64,000 nt of DNA, taken from positions 1 to 64,000 of the forward strand of contig NZ_CP094984.1 in NCBI RefSeq assembly GCF_022869865.1, read 5' to 3'. Shown in pieces: positions 37,375-44,907 of this stretch; the first letter of the stretch is position 1, and each line of letters opens with the position of its first letter. This DNA comes from Arthrobacter zhangbolii. Lineage in GTDB: Bacteria > Actinomycetota > Actinomycetes > Actinomycetales > Micrococcaceae. The notes under the pieces were generated by a model. It ran no database searches. It was not told the DNA's origin and was given only the letters and a program-made list of their open reading frames with translations. The translations under genes and the position numbers were made by a program.

Positions 37375-37677
37375 CTAAGCACTCGCCGCCCTCCCCTGGG
37401 CTGACTTCACTCCGTTCTCCGGCCTGGCCGTGATTTGGCTCAGCAGCGTTGCTGCACCGATGCTGCGCCGGAATCCGCTTTCACCGCGGAAGGTTTCGCC
37501 CAGGGCCCACAGCAGCAGGCAGGCCTTGCTGAGCGTCTTCAGCTGGTCCGCACGCCGCGGTGTCAACGCCATCATGGACGCGAGGCCGAAGACACCCCAG
37601 CCGATGATGGGCGCATTGGGCACCTCGATAACCGTCTGCCTGCCGAACTGATCCGTGAAGAAGTTGCGTGATGCCAT
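37375..37677 (-). CDS. Small hydrophobic protein downstream of ku
   Basis: 100-aa protein I do not recognise. It has one or two moderately hydrophobic segments (APIIGWGVFGLASMMAL and SKACLLLWALGETF) and a basic tail. Its start ATG 37677 lies 5 nt after the ku stop, so it is probably cotranscribed and translationally coupled with ku, though the ribosome site is weak. Could be a membrane peptide linked to NHEJ only by position. Stop is 9 nt from the convergent DUF2630 gene. Confidence 0.6.
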   Translation of the reverse strand: MASRNFFTDQFGRQTVIEVPNAPIIGWGVFGLASMMALTPRRADQLKTLSKACLLLWALGETFRGESGFRRSIGAATLLSQITARPENGVKSAQGRAASA

Positions 37678-37682
37678 AGGGC

Positions 37683-38585
37683 TCAGGCGCCTTTCCTGGT
37701 TTTGGCGGTGCTCTTGGAACTGGCTGTTTTGGACTTGGCCGGAGCCTTTTTGGTGCTCCCGCCCTTGGAACCGGCCGACTTTGAGTCCGCACCGCTCTTT
37801 TTGTCCCGGTTTTTCTCCACACTGCGCCGCAGTGCTTCCATCAGGTCCAGGACCTTCCCGCCCTCGTCTTCGGATTCCGCACCGAATGTCTCTTCGGTAT
37901 CCAGAGATTCGCCCTGTTCAAGCTTGGCGTCGATGAGCGTCTTGAGCTGTTCCTGATAGTTGTCAGTGAACTCAGAGGGATCAAAGTCCGAGCTGAAGGA
38001 ATCCACGAGTGCCGAGGACATCTCCAGTTCCTTGGCGGAAATCCGTACTTTTTCATCCAGCGACGGGAAGGACGCTTCCCGCACTTCGTCCTCCCAGAGC
38101 AGGGTCTGCAGGGTCAGGACGTCCCCGCGCACGCGCAGGGCGCCCAGCCGGCTCTTCTGCCGCAGCGAGAACTGCACAATGGCGGTGCGGTCGGTGTCCT
38201 CCAGGGTCCGGCGCAGCAGCACATAGGACTTGGTGGATTTCGAATCAGGTTCCAGATAATACGTACGGTCGAACAGGATCGGGTCCACCTGGTCGCTGGG
38301 AACGAATTCCACGACGTCGATCTCCCGGCTTCGTTCAACCGGCAGGGAAGCCAGGTCCTCATCCGTGAGGACCACCGTCTGCTCGCCGTCGTCGTACGCC
38401 TTGGCTATGTCCTTGTACTCAACGACTTCGCCGCAGATCTCGCACCGGCGCTGATAGCGGATGCGCCCGCCGTCCTTGCCGTGCACCTGGTGAAGGCTGA
38501 CGTCGTGGTCCTCGGTGGCGGAATAAACCTTGACCGGTACGTTAACCAGCCCAAAGGCAATAGCGCCTTTCCAGATCGCTCTCAT
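37683..38585 (-). CDS. ku: Non-homologous end joining protein Ku
   Basis: 300-aa bacterial Ku, which binds broken DNA ends as a homodimer and recruits LigD. The core domain (about 1-230) begins RAIWKGAIAFGLVNVPVKVYSATEDHDVSLHQVH and includes CEICGEVVEYKDIAKAYD and YYLEPDSKSTKSYVLLRR. The minimal C-terminal region is followed by a Lys/Ser/Ala-rich tail (about 255-300), a kind known to aid DNA binding. The partner ligD is at 44.9 kb, on the opposite strand. Confidence 0.96.
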   Translation of the reverse strand: MRAIWKGAIAFGLVNVPVKVYSATEDHDVSLHQVHGKDGGRIRYQRRCEICGEVVEYKDIAKAYDDGEQTVVLTDEDLASLPVERSREIDVVEFVPSDQVDPILFDRTYYLEPDSKSTKSYVLLRRTLEDTDRTAIVQFSLRQKSRLGALRVRGDVLTLQTLLWEDEVREASFPSLDEKVRISAKELEMSSALVDSFSSDFDPSEFTDNYQEQLKTLIDAKLEQGESLDTEETFGAESEDEGGKVLDLMEALRRSVEKNRDKKSGADSKSAGSKGGSTKKAPAKSKTASSKSTAKTRKGA

Positions 38586-38600
38586 GTAGACCAGTGAACA

Positions 38601-39536
38601 CTAAACTCCGGTGCCGTTGCCAGAGCCCGGTTTCCCTGATTCCGTCTCCTGCAGGTGTTCCCAGAGGAGCCGGTAAACCCTCGGGTCGGAAAAATATGCC
38701 TGGTGCGACTCGGGAAACGGCTTACCCGACTGCACCTCGCTGTCGGTGATCCTGCCCATCCGCCCGGCGAAAACACGTTCGGCGCAGAAAGCGAACAGGT
38801 CACGCTCGTCCCAGAAGTTCAGCCAGGGTGCTGCGGGAGCGTTGCCCCCGCGTCCCGGCCCAAGGTATGCGAGGGCATCAAGCTGGTAGAACCATGGTGC
38901 AGGTGAACCGAGCGTGACCAGCAGGTCCACCCGGCTGCCGGTGAAGTCCGGCGAACTCAGCAGATCAACGGCCGCCACGGACCCCAGACTGTGCGCGAAC
39001 AGGACCACCGGGGCATCCTGGTCGGTACTGCCCAGGGCATCCGCCAGGACGGTGCGGGCGCCCTCTCCCTGCCGCAGGTAATAGGCGACCTTGCTGAAGA
39101 AGTCTCCGGCTGCGTCGGTCAGGCGGATCCGATGCCGGACGGCGGCGTCTGTCACCACACCCAGGACCAGATCCTGCAGCGTCTCGCCCAGCCGCGCGGC
39201 CTCCGGCACGGACGGGACGGCCCCGGCCACGGAGGCCTGGCGAACCGGGTCCGCGGTGCTGACATCGGCCCCGAACAGGGCCAGGGCCAAAGATGCGTCC
39301 GAAAGGGCAGGCGGGTCCTCCGCCGAGTACCGTTCCGGCAGGGCGGGAACACCGCTCACGTTCTCGGCCGCGGCAGCGGCCCACTCAATGGTTTGGACCG
39401 ACCAGCCGGAGAGCCCGGGAACTGTGTTCACCTGTTCCCGGACCTGGTCTGAGAGCGCCGGGTTGGGCCGGCCGGTACCCGGCAGGAAGAGTAGTGTTCC
39501 GGGTTTCTCCTGCGGGCCGAGCGGTACACCTTCCAT
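38601..39536 (-). CDS. Alpha/beta-hydrolase-like protein of unknown function
   Basis: 311 aa with start ATG 39536 supported by GAGGAGG 5 nt upstream. It begins with a strand TLLFLPGTGRPN and contains a nucleophile elbow FAHSLGS (Ser183) followed by DLLVTLGSPAP, suggesting a lipase/esterase-type fold similar to lecithin-cholesterol or DUF676 lipases. A long helical insert spans about 75-165. The start of ku lies 16 nt downstream, so it might be the first gene of a ku operon. Substrate unknown. Confidence 0.7.
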   Translation of the reverse strand: MEGVPLGPQEKPGTLLFLPGTGRPNPALSDQVREQVNTVPGLSGWSVQTIEWAAAAAENVSGVPALPERYSAEDPPALSDASLALALFGADVSTADPVRQASVAGAVPSVPEAARLGETLQDLVLGVVTDAAVRHRIRLTDAAGDFFSKVAYYLRQGEGARTVLADALGSTDQDAPVVLFAHSLGSVAAVDLLSSPDFTGSRVDLLVTLGSPAPWFYQLDALAYLGPGRGGNAPAAPWLNFWDERDLFAFCAERVFAGRMGRITDSEVQSGKPFPESHQAYFSDPRVYRLLWEHLQETESGKPGSGNGTGV

Positions 39537-39714
39537 CGGGGCCTCCTCTGCGCTCCGGCGCGGCCGGGGAAAATCACTACGGACACTTTCACACGCCCGC
39601 ACGCTGACCGCCAGTACCTACGACGACGGCGGTTTACGCCCGGGCGTCCGGGGGCCGGGGCGCCCGCGGAATGCGCCCGCGGGATAATGGGGTGCAGCGA
39701 GGGAAGGGGCAGGT

Positions 39715-40263
39715 GTGGATACCAGAGCAGCAGGGACACCGTCCGGCGGCCCGGAGCCTAGGGGAACGTCGCCTGAGCAGAGGGATCACGGCGACCACGG
39801 CGAGGCGGCGACTGATGAGCTGACGGCCGGGCGCTCGGAGCTGTCAGTGGGGCAGGTAGCGCAGCGCAGCGGTGTCAGCGTCTCCGCGCTGCATTTCTAT
39901 GAGCGTCAGGGCCTGCTTTCCAGCCGCCGGACCCAGGGAAACCAGCGCCGGTTTGACCGCTCCGTGCTGCGGCGGGTCGCTGTGATCCGCGCAGCGCAAC
40001 AGGCAGGCATCCCGCTGGCCGTCATCAGCCGCGCCTTTGGCGAACTGCCGCCGGACGGAGTGCCGGACCAGGCCGACTGGCAGCGCCTCTCCGCAGCATG
40101 GCGGCAGGAACTGGATTCCCGTATCCGGCACCTGCAGGCGCTGCGTGACCGTCTGGGCGGCTGTATCGGGTGCGGCTGCCTGTCACTGGCCGAATGCCGG
40201 TTTGTGAATCCCGATGACGCCTCGGCGGATTCCGGCACCGGTGCACGTGCCTTTGACGTCTAA
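39715..40263 (+). CDS. soxR: Redox-sensitive transcriptional activator SoxR
   Basis: 182-aa MerR-family regulator. After a 40-residue disordered N-terminus (long for the family) it has the winged helix LSVGQVAQRSGVSVSALHFYERQGLL, a dimerisation helix and the [2Fe-2S] motif Cys150-X2-Cys153-X-Cys155-X5-Cys161, exactly the SoxR spacing. In actinobacteria SoxR responds to redox-active compounds. A matching SoxR box lies 12 nt beyond its stop, in front of the flavin reductase gene, so its target is adjacent. GTG start at 39715. Confidence 0.95.
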   Translation: MDTRAAGTPSGGPEPRGTSPEQRDHGDHGEAATDELTAGRSELSVGQVAQRSGVSVSALHFYERQGLLSSRRTQGNQRRFDRSVLRRVAVIRAAQQAGIPLAVISRAFGELPPDGVPDQADWQRLSAAWRQELDSRIRHLQALRDRLGGCIGCGCLSLAECRFVNPDDASADSGTGARAFDV

Positions 40264-40272
40264 TCGCGGATT

Positions 40273-40303
40273 TGACCTCAACAATGGTTGAGGTTTTACC
40301 GTT
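40273..40303 (+). promoter_or_regulatory. SoxR box in long-spacer promoter of flavin reductase
   Basis: Perfect dyad CCTCAAC-AATG-GTTGAGG at 40276-40293, an excellent match to the SoxR box known in enterics and actinomycetes. It sits between TTGACC (40273-40278) and TACCGT (40298-40303), a 19-bp spacer typical of MerR-family promoters that the regulator untwists. Confidence 0.8.
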
Positions 40304-40345
40304 GGAACATACCCTCAACGGGCTGGTCTGCGGAAGGACTCATTA

Positions 40346-40864
40346 ATGGCGCACAATACTGCTCTGTGCGAGCGGGATGTAACGGAAGCATTCAAGGACG
40401 CCTTCCGGGCACATCCTGCGGGGGTGGCAATCATCACGGCCAACGGCAGCAGTGGACCGGTGGGCCTGACGGCGTCCTCGGTCTCCTCGGTATCGGCTGA
40501 ACCGCCCATTCTTTCCTTCTCCCTGGCCTCCATGCACGGAACGGCAGGTGCCATCGCCGGCGCCGGAACCGTAGTAGTGCACCTGCTGGGTGCGGACAAT
40601 GCCGAGCTGGCCGGGATCTTCGCCCGGCAGGGCGCTGACCGGTTCGGTTCCGCGAGGATCCGGACGCTTCCCGGCGGAGAACCCCTGCTCGAAGACGCGC
40701 CCGTGGCGCTGCTCTGCCGGATCGACGGCCGGGTGCCCGTGGGCGGATCCATTCTGATTGCCGCATCCGTCCTGTCGATTCTCCCGGGCAGCACGGGACA
40801 GGACCCGCTGGTTTACCACAACCGCACCTTCCACCGGCTGGGCGAGCACTCGGCACTGGGCTAA
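40346..40864 (+). CDS. Flavin reductase family protein
   Basis: 172-aa FMN-binding split-barrel protein (DIM6/NtaB type), which reduces free FMN or FAD with NAD(P)H or uses bound flavin to reduce quinone-like compounds. Characteristic segments: DAFRAHPAGVAIITANGSSGPVGLTASSVSSVSAEPPILSFSL, ADRF at about 95, and a final DPLVYHNRTFHRLGE. The upstream SoxR box suggests induction by redox-cycling agents. ATG 40346. Confidence 0.9.
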   Translation: MAHNTALCERDVTEAFKDAFRAHPAGVAIITANGSSGPVGLTASSVSSVSAEPPILSFSLASMHGTAGAIAGAGTVVVHLLGADNAELAGIFARQGADRFGSARIRTLPGGEPLLEDAPVALLCRIDGRVPVGGSILIAASVLSILPGSTGQDPLVYHNRTFHRLGEHSALG

Positions 40865-40975
40865 GGTTCTCCAGCCCGGACCCGCGCCGCCCTCCGGCTG
40901 CGAAAACAGGGGATAATCGGGGGAGAACCGGTGGCAGGAAGCCGTCCGGCGACGGACCCGAAAGAGGACGCAGCA

Positions 40976-41194
40976 ATGGCCAAAAAGAAGTTCAAGGACC
41001 TGAGCACGGGACAAAAGAGGGGACTCGGAGTCCTGACAGGCCTGCAGTTCCTGCTTGCCGGCGCTGCCCTCCGGGATATCCGGCGGCGGCCCGCCACCCT
41101 GATCCGCGGCAGCCGCACGCTGTGGATGCTGGCCTGCGGCATCAACTTTGCCGGTCCCATTGCCTATTTCCTCTTCGGCCGGCGCACGGCCTAG
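40976..41194 (+). CDS. Small PLDc_N-type membrane protein
   Basis: 72 aa starting at ATG 40976 (AGAGGAC upstream); the open frame begins earlier at 40931 but without a ribosome site. It has a basic head MAKKKFKDLSTGQKRG and two hydrophobic spans with the terminal GPIAYFLFGRR, resembling the N-terminal domain found in cardiolipin synthases. Function unknown. The next gene starts 2 nt after its stop, implying coupling. Confidence 0.72.
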   Translation: MAKKKFKDLSTGQKRGLGVLTGLQFLLAGAALRDIRRRPATLIRGSRTLWMLACGINFAGPIAYFLFGRRTA

Positions 41195-41196
41195 GC

Positions 41197-41865
41197 ATGG
41201 CGCGCAGACCCTCAGGAGCCGGAACCAAAACGCCGGTGCTGGATCCGGTACGCCTGCCTGAACTCGCGAGCGGCACCGGTGTTCCTGTGAGCGGCCATCA
41301 GGAGGCCGTGGCGTATGCCGATGAATCATTTGCCGGCCTGGAACTGCGCGGTGCGGTTTTTTCCGAATGCAGCCTCACCGGGGTTTCACTGGATGGTGCG
41401 GACCTCGCGGCTGCCCGTTTCCTGGAATCCCGGCTGGAAAACCTTTACGCTCCGGTATTCCATGCCTCCCGGACCACCTACCGTGATGTGGAAATCATCA
41501 ATCCCCGGCTTGGATCTGCCGAGCTTTATGGCGGGACCTGGAACTCCGTCCGGGTGGACGGCGGCAAAATCGACTTCCTGAATCTGCGCGGATGCACGCT
41601 TAACAACGTGCTTTTCACCAACACCATCATCGGTGAACTGGACCTGGACGGGGCACGGCTGAACCGGGTGGCCTTCCGCGACTGCCGGATCGATTCCCTG
41701 CTGCTGGGCGCAGGAGGCTCGGCGGTGGACGCTGACCTGCGCGGAACTGAATTCCGCAGCATTACCGGCCTTCCCGCGCTCAAGGGCTTCACCATCGACG
41801 AGGAGCAGTTGCTGCTCCTTGCCCCCTTATTGGCTGCCCAGCTGGGACTGCGGGTGCAGTCCTAG
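41197..41865 (+). CDS. Pentapeptide-repeat protein
   Basis: 222 aa. Start ATG 41197 follows the previous stop by 2 nt. Repeated five-residue units with central Leu/Phe are visible (FAGLELRGAVFSECSLTGVSLDGADLAAARF; NLRGCTLNNVLFTNTIIGELDLDGARLNRVAF), giving a right-handed beta-helix with about 20 coils' worth of residues. The C-terminus is alpha-helical. Some members protect gyrase from quinolones (MfpA, Qnr), but this sequence lacks the continuous regularity of those and a link to gyrase is speculative. Its 3' end overlaps the convergent transpeptidase gene by 4 nt. Confidence 0.82.
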   Translation: MARRPSGAGTKTPVLDPVRLPELASGTGVPVSGHQEAVAYADESFAGLELRGAVFSECSLTGVSLDGADLAAARFLESRLENLYAPVFHASRTTYRDVEIINPRLGSAELYGGTWNSVRVDGGKIDFLNLRGCTLNNVLFTNTIIGELDLDGARLNRVAFRDCRIDSLLLGAGGSAVDADLRGTEFRSITGLPALKGFTIDEEQLLLLAPLLAAQLGLRVQS

Positions 41866-43124
41866 GGCTGTCCGGCGTACTGGTCCCACGGGACGTTCCA
41901 GTCACCGAAGCCGTCATCCACGGAAACCGGTCCGGCTTCGGTGTTCAGCACCTGCACCACGTCGCCCGGCTCGAAGGTGTCATAGAAGTACTTGGCGCCC
42001 TCAGCAGACATACCAACGCAACCATGGGACACATTGATCCGGCCCAGGGCGCCCACTGCACCGTCGAGGGCCTGATGGACAAACACGCCGCTGTTGGTCA
42101 GCCGGCTGGCCCAGGAAGCATCGAAGGGCTCGTAGTAATCCGGATCACCGGGCTTCAACCCGATGCTTTCGGCCCGGAAAGGCAGCTTCTCATGCTGGCT
42201 CACCACTACCTGGTATCCGGAAGGGGAAGGCCAGGTGGGTTCGCCGAGCGTCACGGGGAACGTCCGCACCAGCTGCCCGTCAATGAAAACCTGCATGGTC
42301 TTGGTGGCATTATCAACCACGGCCAGACGGGTGTTGTGGGTATTGAACGTCCGGGTCTCGTTGAAGTTGCCGATCATTCCGTTGCCAAAGTCCACCCCGA
42401 AAAGCTGCATATCCACCGTGATGGCACTATTCGGTGCCCAGAAGGCCTCCGGACGGTACCGGACCTTGTTGTCGGTGATCCAGTGGAAGGCTCCGGTCTG
42501 TCCGGAGGTGCTGGTGATCTTGATAGCCTGCTCCACCGCGTCCTTGTTGGTGACCGGCTCGCTGAAATTGATTTCGATCGGCTGGCCAACGCCTACTACT
42601 GAGGCGTTCTGCGGGTACATAAACGCGTTGGCTTCATTGGCAGGTTTCACCGTTTCGAAGGTCTGTGACCGGGTGCTTTCCTTGCCGGCCTGGTCGATCA
42701 GCACCACGTCCATGGCGTATTTGGCGTTGAAAACCAGCGGTTCATCGGCGGTCCAGGTGGCCGCATCAGCGGAGAGGACACCGTCCACGGTTTCTCCGCC
42801 GGTCTCGGGCTTCAGACTGACCTTCTTGATGGTGGCGTTGGTTGCCGTCACGGTGGGCATGGACGCCGGGTTCACTTCCACGGCTCCGTCTGCGGGCGTG
42901 GTGGTGATGGATACCGGGGCCGCGGAAACGGACGGAGTGGCCGAGGCCGTGGCCGTGGCGGGCTGATCGCCGGCTGAGGGCCCGACCATCCCGGTGGCGA
43001 ACGCCGCACCTATGCCGCCGCCCACCACGAGTACACCCGCAACAACGGCGGCGATGATCCACTTACGGCTCTTTTTGTCCTGGCCTGCGTTGTCCTGCAC
43101 TGCGACGGTCCCCTCAAAGTACAA
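41862..43124 (-). CDS. L,D-transpeptidase with Ig-like domains
   Basis: 420-aa membrane-anchored enzyme making 3-3 cross-links in peptidoglycan and resisting most beta-lactams. One N-terminal span (about 23-47, WIIAAVVAGVLVVGGGIGAAFATG), a Thr/Ala/Pro stalk, two Ig-like domains (about 75-280) and a C-terminal YkuD domain with catalytic Cys in INVSHGCVGMSAEG. The domain order is that of mycobacterial LdtMt2. Start ATG 43124, though a GTG 18 nt in is possible. Confidence 0.92.
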   Translation of the reverse strand: MYFEGTVAVQDNAGQDKKSRKWIIAAVVAGVLVVGGGIGAAFATGMVGPSAGDQPATATASATPSVSAAPVSITTTPADGAVEVNPASMPTVTATNATIKKVSLKPETGGETVDGVLSADAATWTADEPLVFNAKYAMDVVLIDQAGKESTRSQTFETVKPANEANAFMYPQNASVVGVGQPIEINFSEPVTNKDAVEQAIKITSTSGQTGAFHWITDNKVRYRPEAFWAPNSAITVDMQLFGVDFGNGMIGNFNETRTFNTHNTRLAVVDNATKTMQVFIDGQLVRTFPVTLGEPTWPSPSGYQVVVSQHEKLPFRAESIGLKPGDPDYYEPFDASWASRLTNSGVFVHQALDGAVGALGRINVSHGCVGMSAEGAKYFYDTFEPGDVVQVLNTEAGPVSVDDGFGDWNVPWDQYAGQP

Positions 43125-43253
43125 GCCGTCAGCACCTTCGAAATCCCTCTTCGAAAACCGGCGGCGTCATCCAGGCTGTACCAGCTGTACCGGCGCCCTC
43201 TGTCCTACCCGATGATATTCGATCCCCGGGCAGCGGTGTGCGGCGTTACCGAA

Positions 43254-43271
43254 CTGCGGCCCGGGCCGCAG
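43254..43271 (-). terminator. Palindrome after SDR-DUF2867 gene
   Basis: Perfect 18-bp palindrome with half-site CTGCGGCCC, 9 nt past the stop of the minus-strand SDR gene. It could be a terminator hairpin (no loop, no T-run) or a protein site. Confidence 0.45.
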
Positions 43272-43279
43272 GCCTTTGT

Positions 43280-44764
43280 TTACGCGGGCTCCGTCATACG
43301 GGCTGCCTGGCGGGTGATGTTCCTCGCCATGGACGGAAAGATGAGGCCGTGGAACGGGGCAATCAGCCACCAGTACAGGCGTCCGGCCAGTCCCTTGGGG
43401 AAGTAAATGGCCCGCTGCCGGTACAGGCTGCCGCCCTCACCGTCCGGCTCCACGCGCATTTCCAGCCAGGCTTTGCCCGGCACCCGCATCTCGGCCCGCA
43501 GCCGCAGCAGTGTTCCGCGCTCCAGCAGTTCCACCCGCCACCAGTCGACCACATCGCCGGTGAACAGCGTGGTGGGATTGCGCCGGCCGCGGGTCAGCCC
43601 GGCACCGCCCACTGTTTTGTCCAGTACCCCGCGGATGGCCCAGGCCATGGGCAGGGAGTACCAGCCGTTGCGGCCGCCCACGCCTTCAATAACCTTCCAG
43701 ACGGCGGCCGGGTCCACGGCGGAGCGGCGCTGCCGGGAATCCACATATACGGTCTGGCCGGCCCAATCGGGGTCGCTGGGCAACGGGTCCGATGCCAGGT
43801 CCGAGGACGCCGAGGCATTTGCCCAGGTGGTTTCCACCTCGCCTCGCTTTTCCTTGCCCAGGGCTCGCCGGACGGCGTCGTGATAATCCGTGAGGCCGCC
43901 TTCCGGAAGCGGCACATACCGGTCAATGTCGTGTTCCTTGGCAACGGCGTCGTGCTGCAGGGATTCCACCAGCGGCAGGGACATGGAGCGTGGAATCGGC
44001 GTCACCAGGGCCACCCAGTGCCCGGCCAGCCGCGGCGCCGGGAGCGGCAGCGCATAGATCCGCCGCCGGGGCAGCCCGGCCTCCTCGGCATATCCGTTCA
44101 TCAGCTCGGCGTAGGTAAGCACTTCCCGGGACCCGAGGTCGAAGGTGCGGTTGACCTCGGCGGGGATATCCACGGCACGGACCAGATAGTGCAGCACATC
44201 GCGGACGGCAATCGGCTCGATGCGGCGGCGCACCCAGCTCGGTGCCGGCATCACCGGCAGTGTTTCCGTCAGGTGACGGATCATCTCAAAGGACGCGGAT
44301 CCGGAACCGATGACGACGCCGGCCTGGTAAACCACCGCGGGCACCTCGCCTTCGAGCAGGATCCGCCCCACCTCGGTGCGGGACTTCATATGCGGGGACA
44401 GCTCGCCCTCTTCCGGATGCAGTCCGCCGAGATAGACAATCCTTTTCACACCGGCCTGGGCCGCGGCGTCGGCCACAATATGCGCGATGGCGGATTCCTG
44501 GTCGCTGAACCCCTTGCCGGAGGCCATGGAATGCACCAGGAAATAGAGGGTGTCGATCCCGGAGAAGGCCTCCACTGCGGATTCCTTCTCGGAAAGATCG
44601 CCCTTGACCACCTCCACGTCCGAGGCCCAGGGCACGTCGGAGAGCTTTTCCGGAGAGCGGGCGAGGACGCGCACATCATGCCCGTCTTCGAGCAGCAGGG
44701 GAACAAGGCGTCCGCCGATGTAGCCGGTGGCGCCGGTGACCAGGACATGCTGGCGTTCTGTCAT
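43280..44764 (-). CDS. SDR family NAD(P)-binding protein fused to DUF2867
   Basis: 494 aa from ATG 44764 (MTERQHVLVTG); ATG 44794 would add 10 residues and neither has a strong ribosome site. Extended SDR domain (about 1-310) with VLVTGATGYIGGRLVPLLLEDGH and LVHSMASG; the C-terminal DUF2867 domain (about 330-490) looks SRPBCC-like (VWKVIEGVGGRNGWYSLPMAW, DWWRVELLERGTLLRL). Members are annotated as nucleoside-diphosphate-sugar epimerase-like or NAD-binding; substrate unknown. It is divergent from ligD with a 143-nt gap. Confidence 0.82.
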   Translation of the reverse strand: MTERQHVLVTGATGYIGGRLVPLLLEDGHDVRVLARSPEKLSDVPWASDVEVVKGDLSEKESAVEAFSGIDTLYFLVHSMASGKGFSDQESAIAHIVADAAAQAGVKRIVYLGGLHPEEGELSPHMKSRTEVGRILLEGEVPAVVYQAGVVIGSGSASFEMIRHLTETLPVMPAPSWVRRRIEPIAVRDVLHYLVRAVDIPAEVNRTFDLGSREVLTYAELMNGYAEEAGLPRRRIYALPLPAPRLAGHWVALVTPIPRSMSLPLVESLQHDAVAKEHDIDRYVPLPEGGLTDYHDAVRRALGKEKRGEVETTWANASASSDLASDPLPSDPDWAGQTVYVDSRQRRSAVDPAAVWKVIEGVGGRNGWYSLPMAWAIRGVLDKTVGGAGLTRGRRNPTTLFTGDVVDWWRVELLERGTLLRLRAEMRVPGKAWLEMRVEPDGEGGSLYRQRAIYFPKGLAGRLYWWLIAPFHGLIFPSMARNITRQAARMTEPA

Positions 44765-44907
44765 TTTCCCAACATACACACGGGGTGTCGCCATTGGTCA
44801 GGGAAGCGGAACGCTCTGCGCGAAACTCCCCGAAACGGGGATCAGGGATTATCAGCCCCCTGACGAAATACTGGCGTTTGCCCCGTATCCCGGTAAGACT
44901 AGGGGAC

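Noticed and set aside
43238-44863. 541-codon plus-strand frame over the SDR-DUF2867 gene
   Set aside because: Gly/His/Gln-rich shadow of a well-supported minus-strand gene; no domain recognisable.
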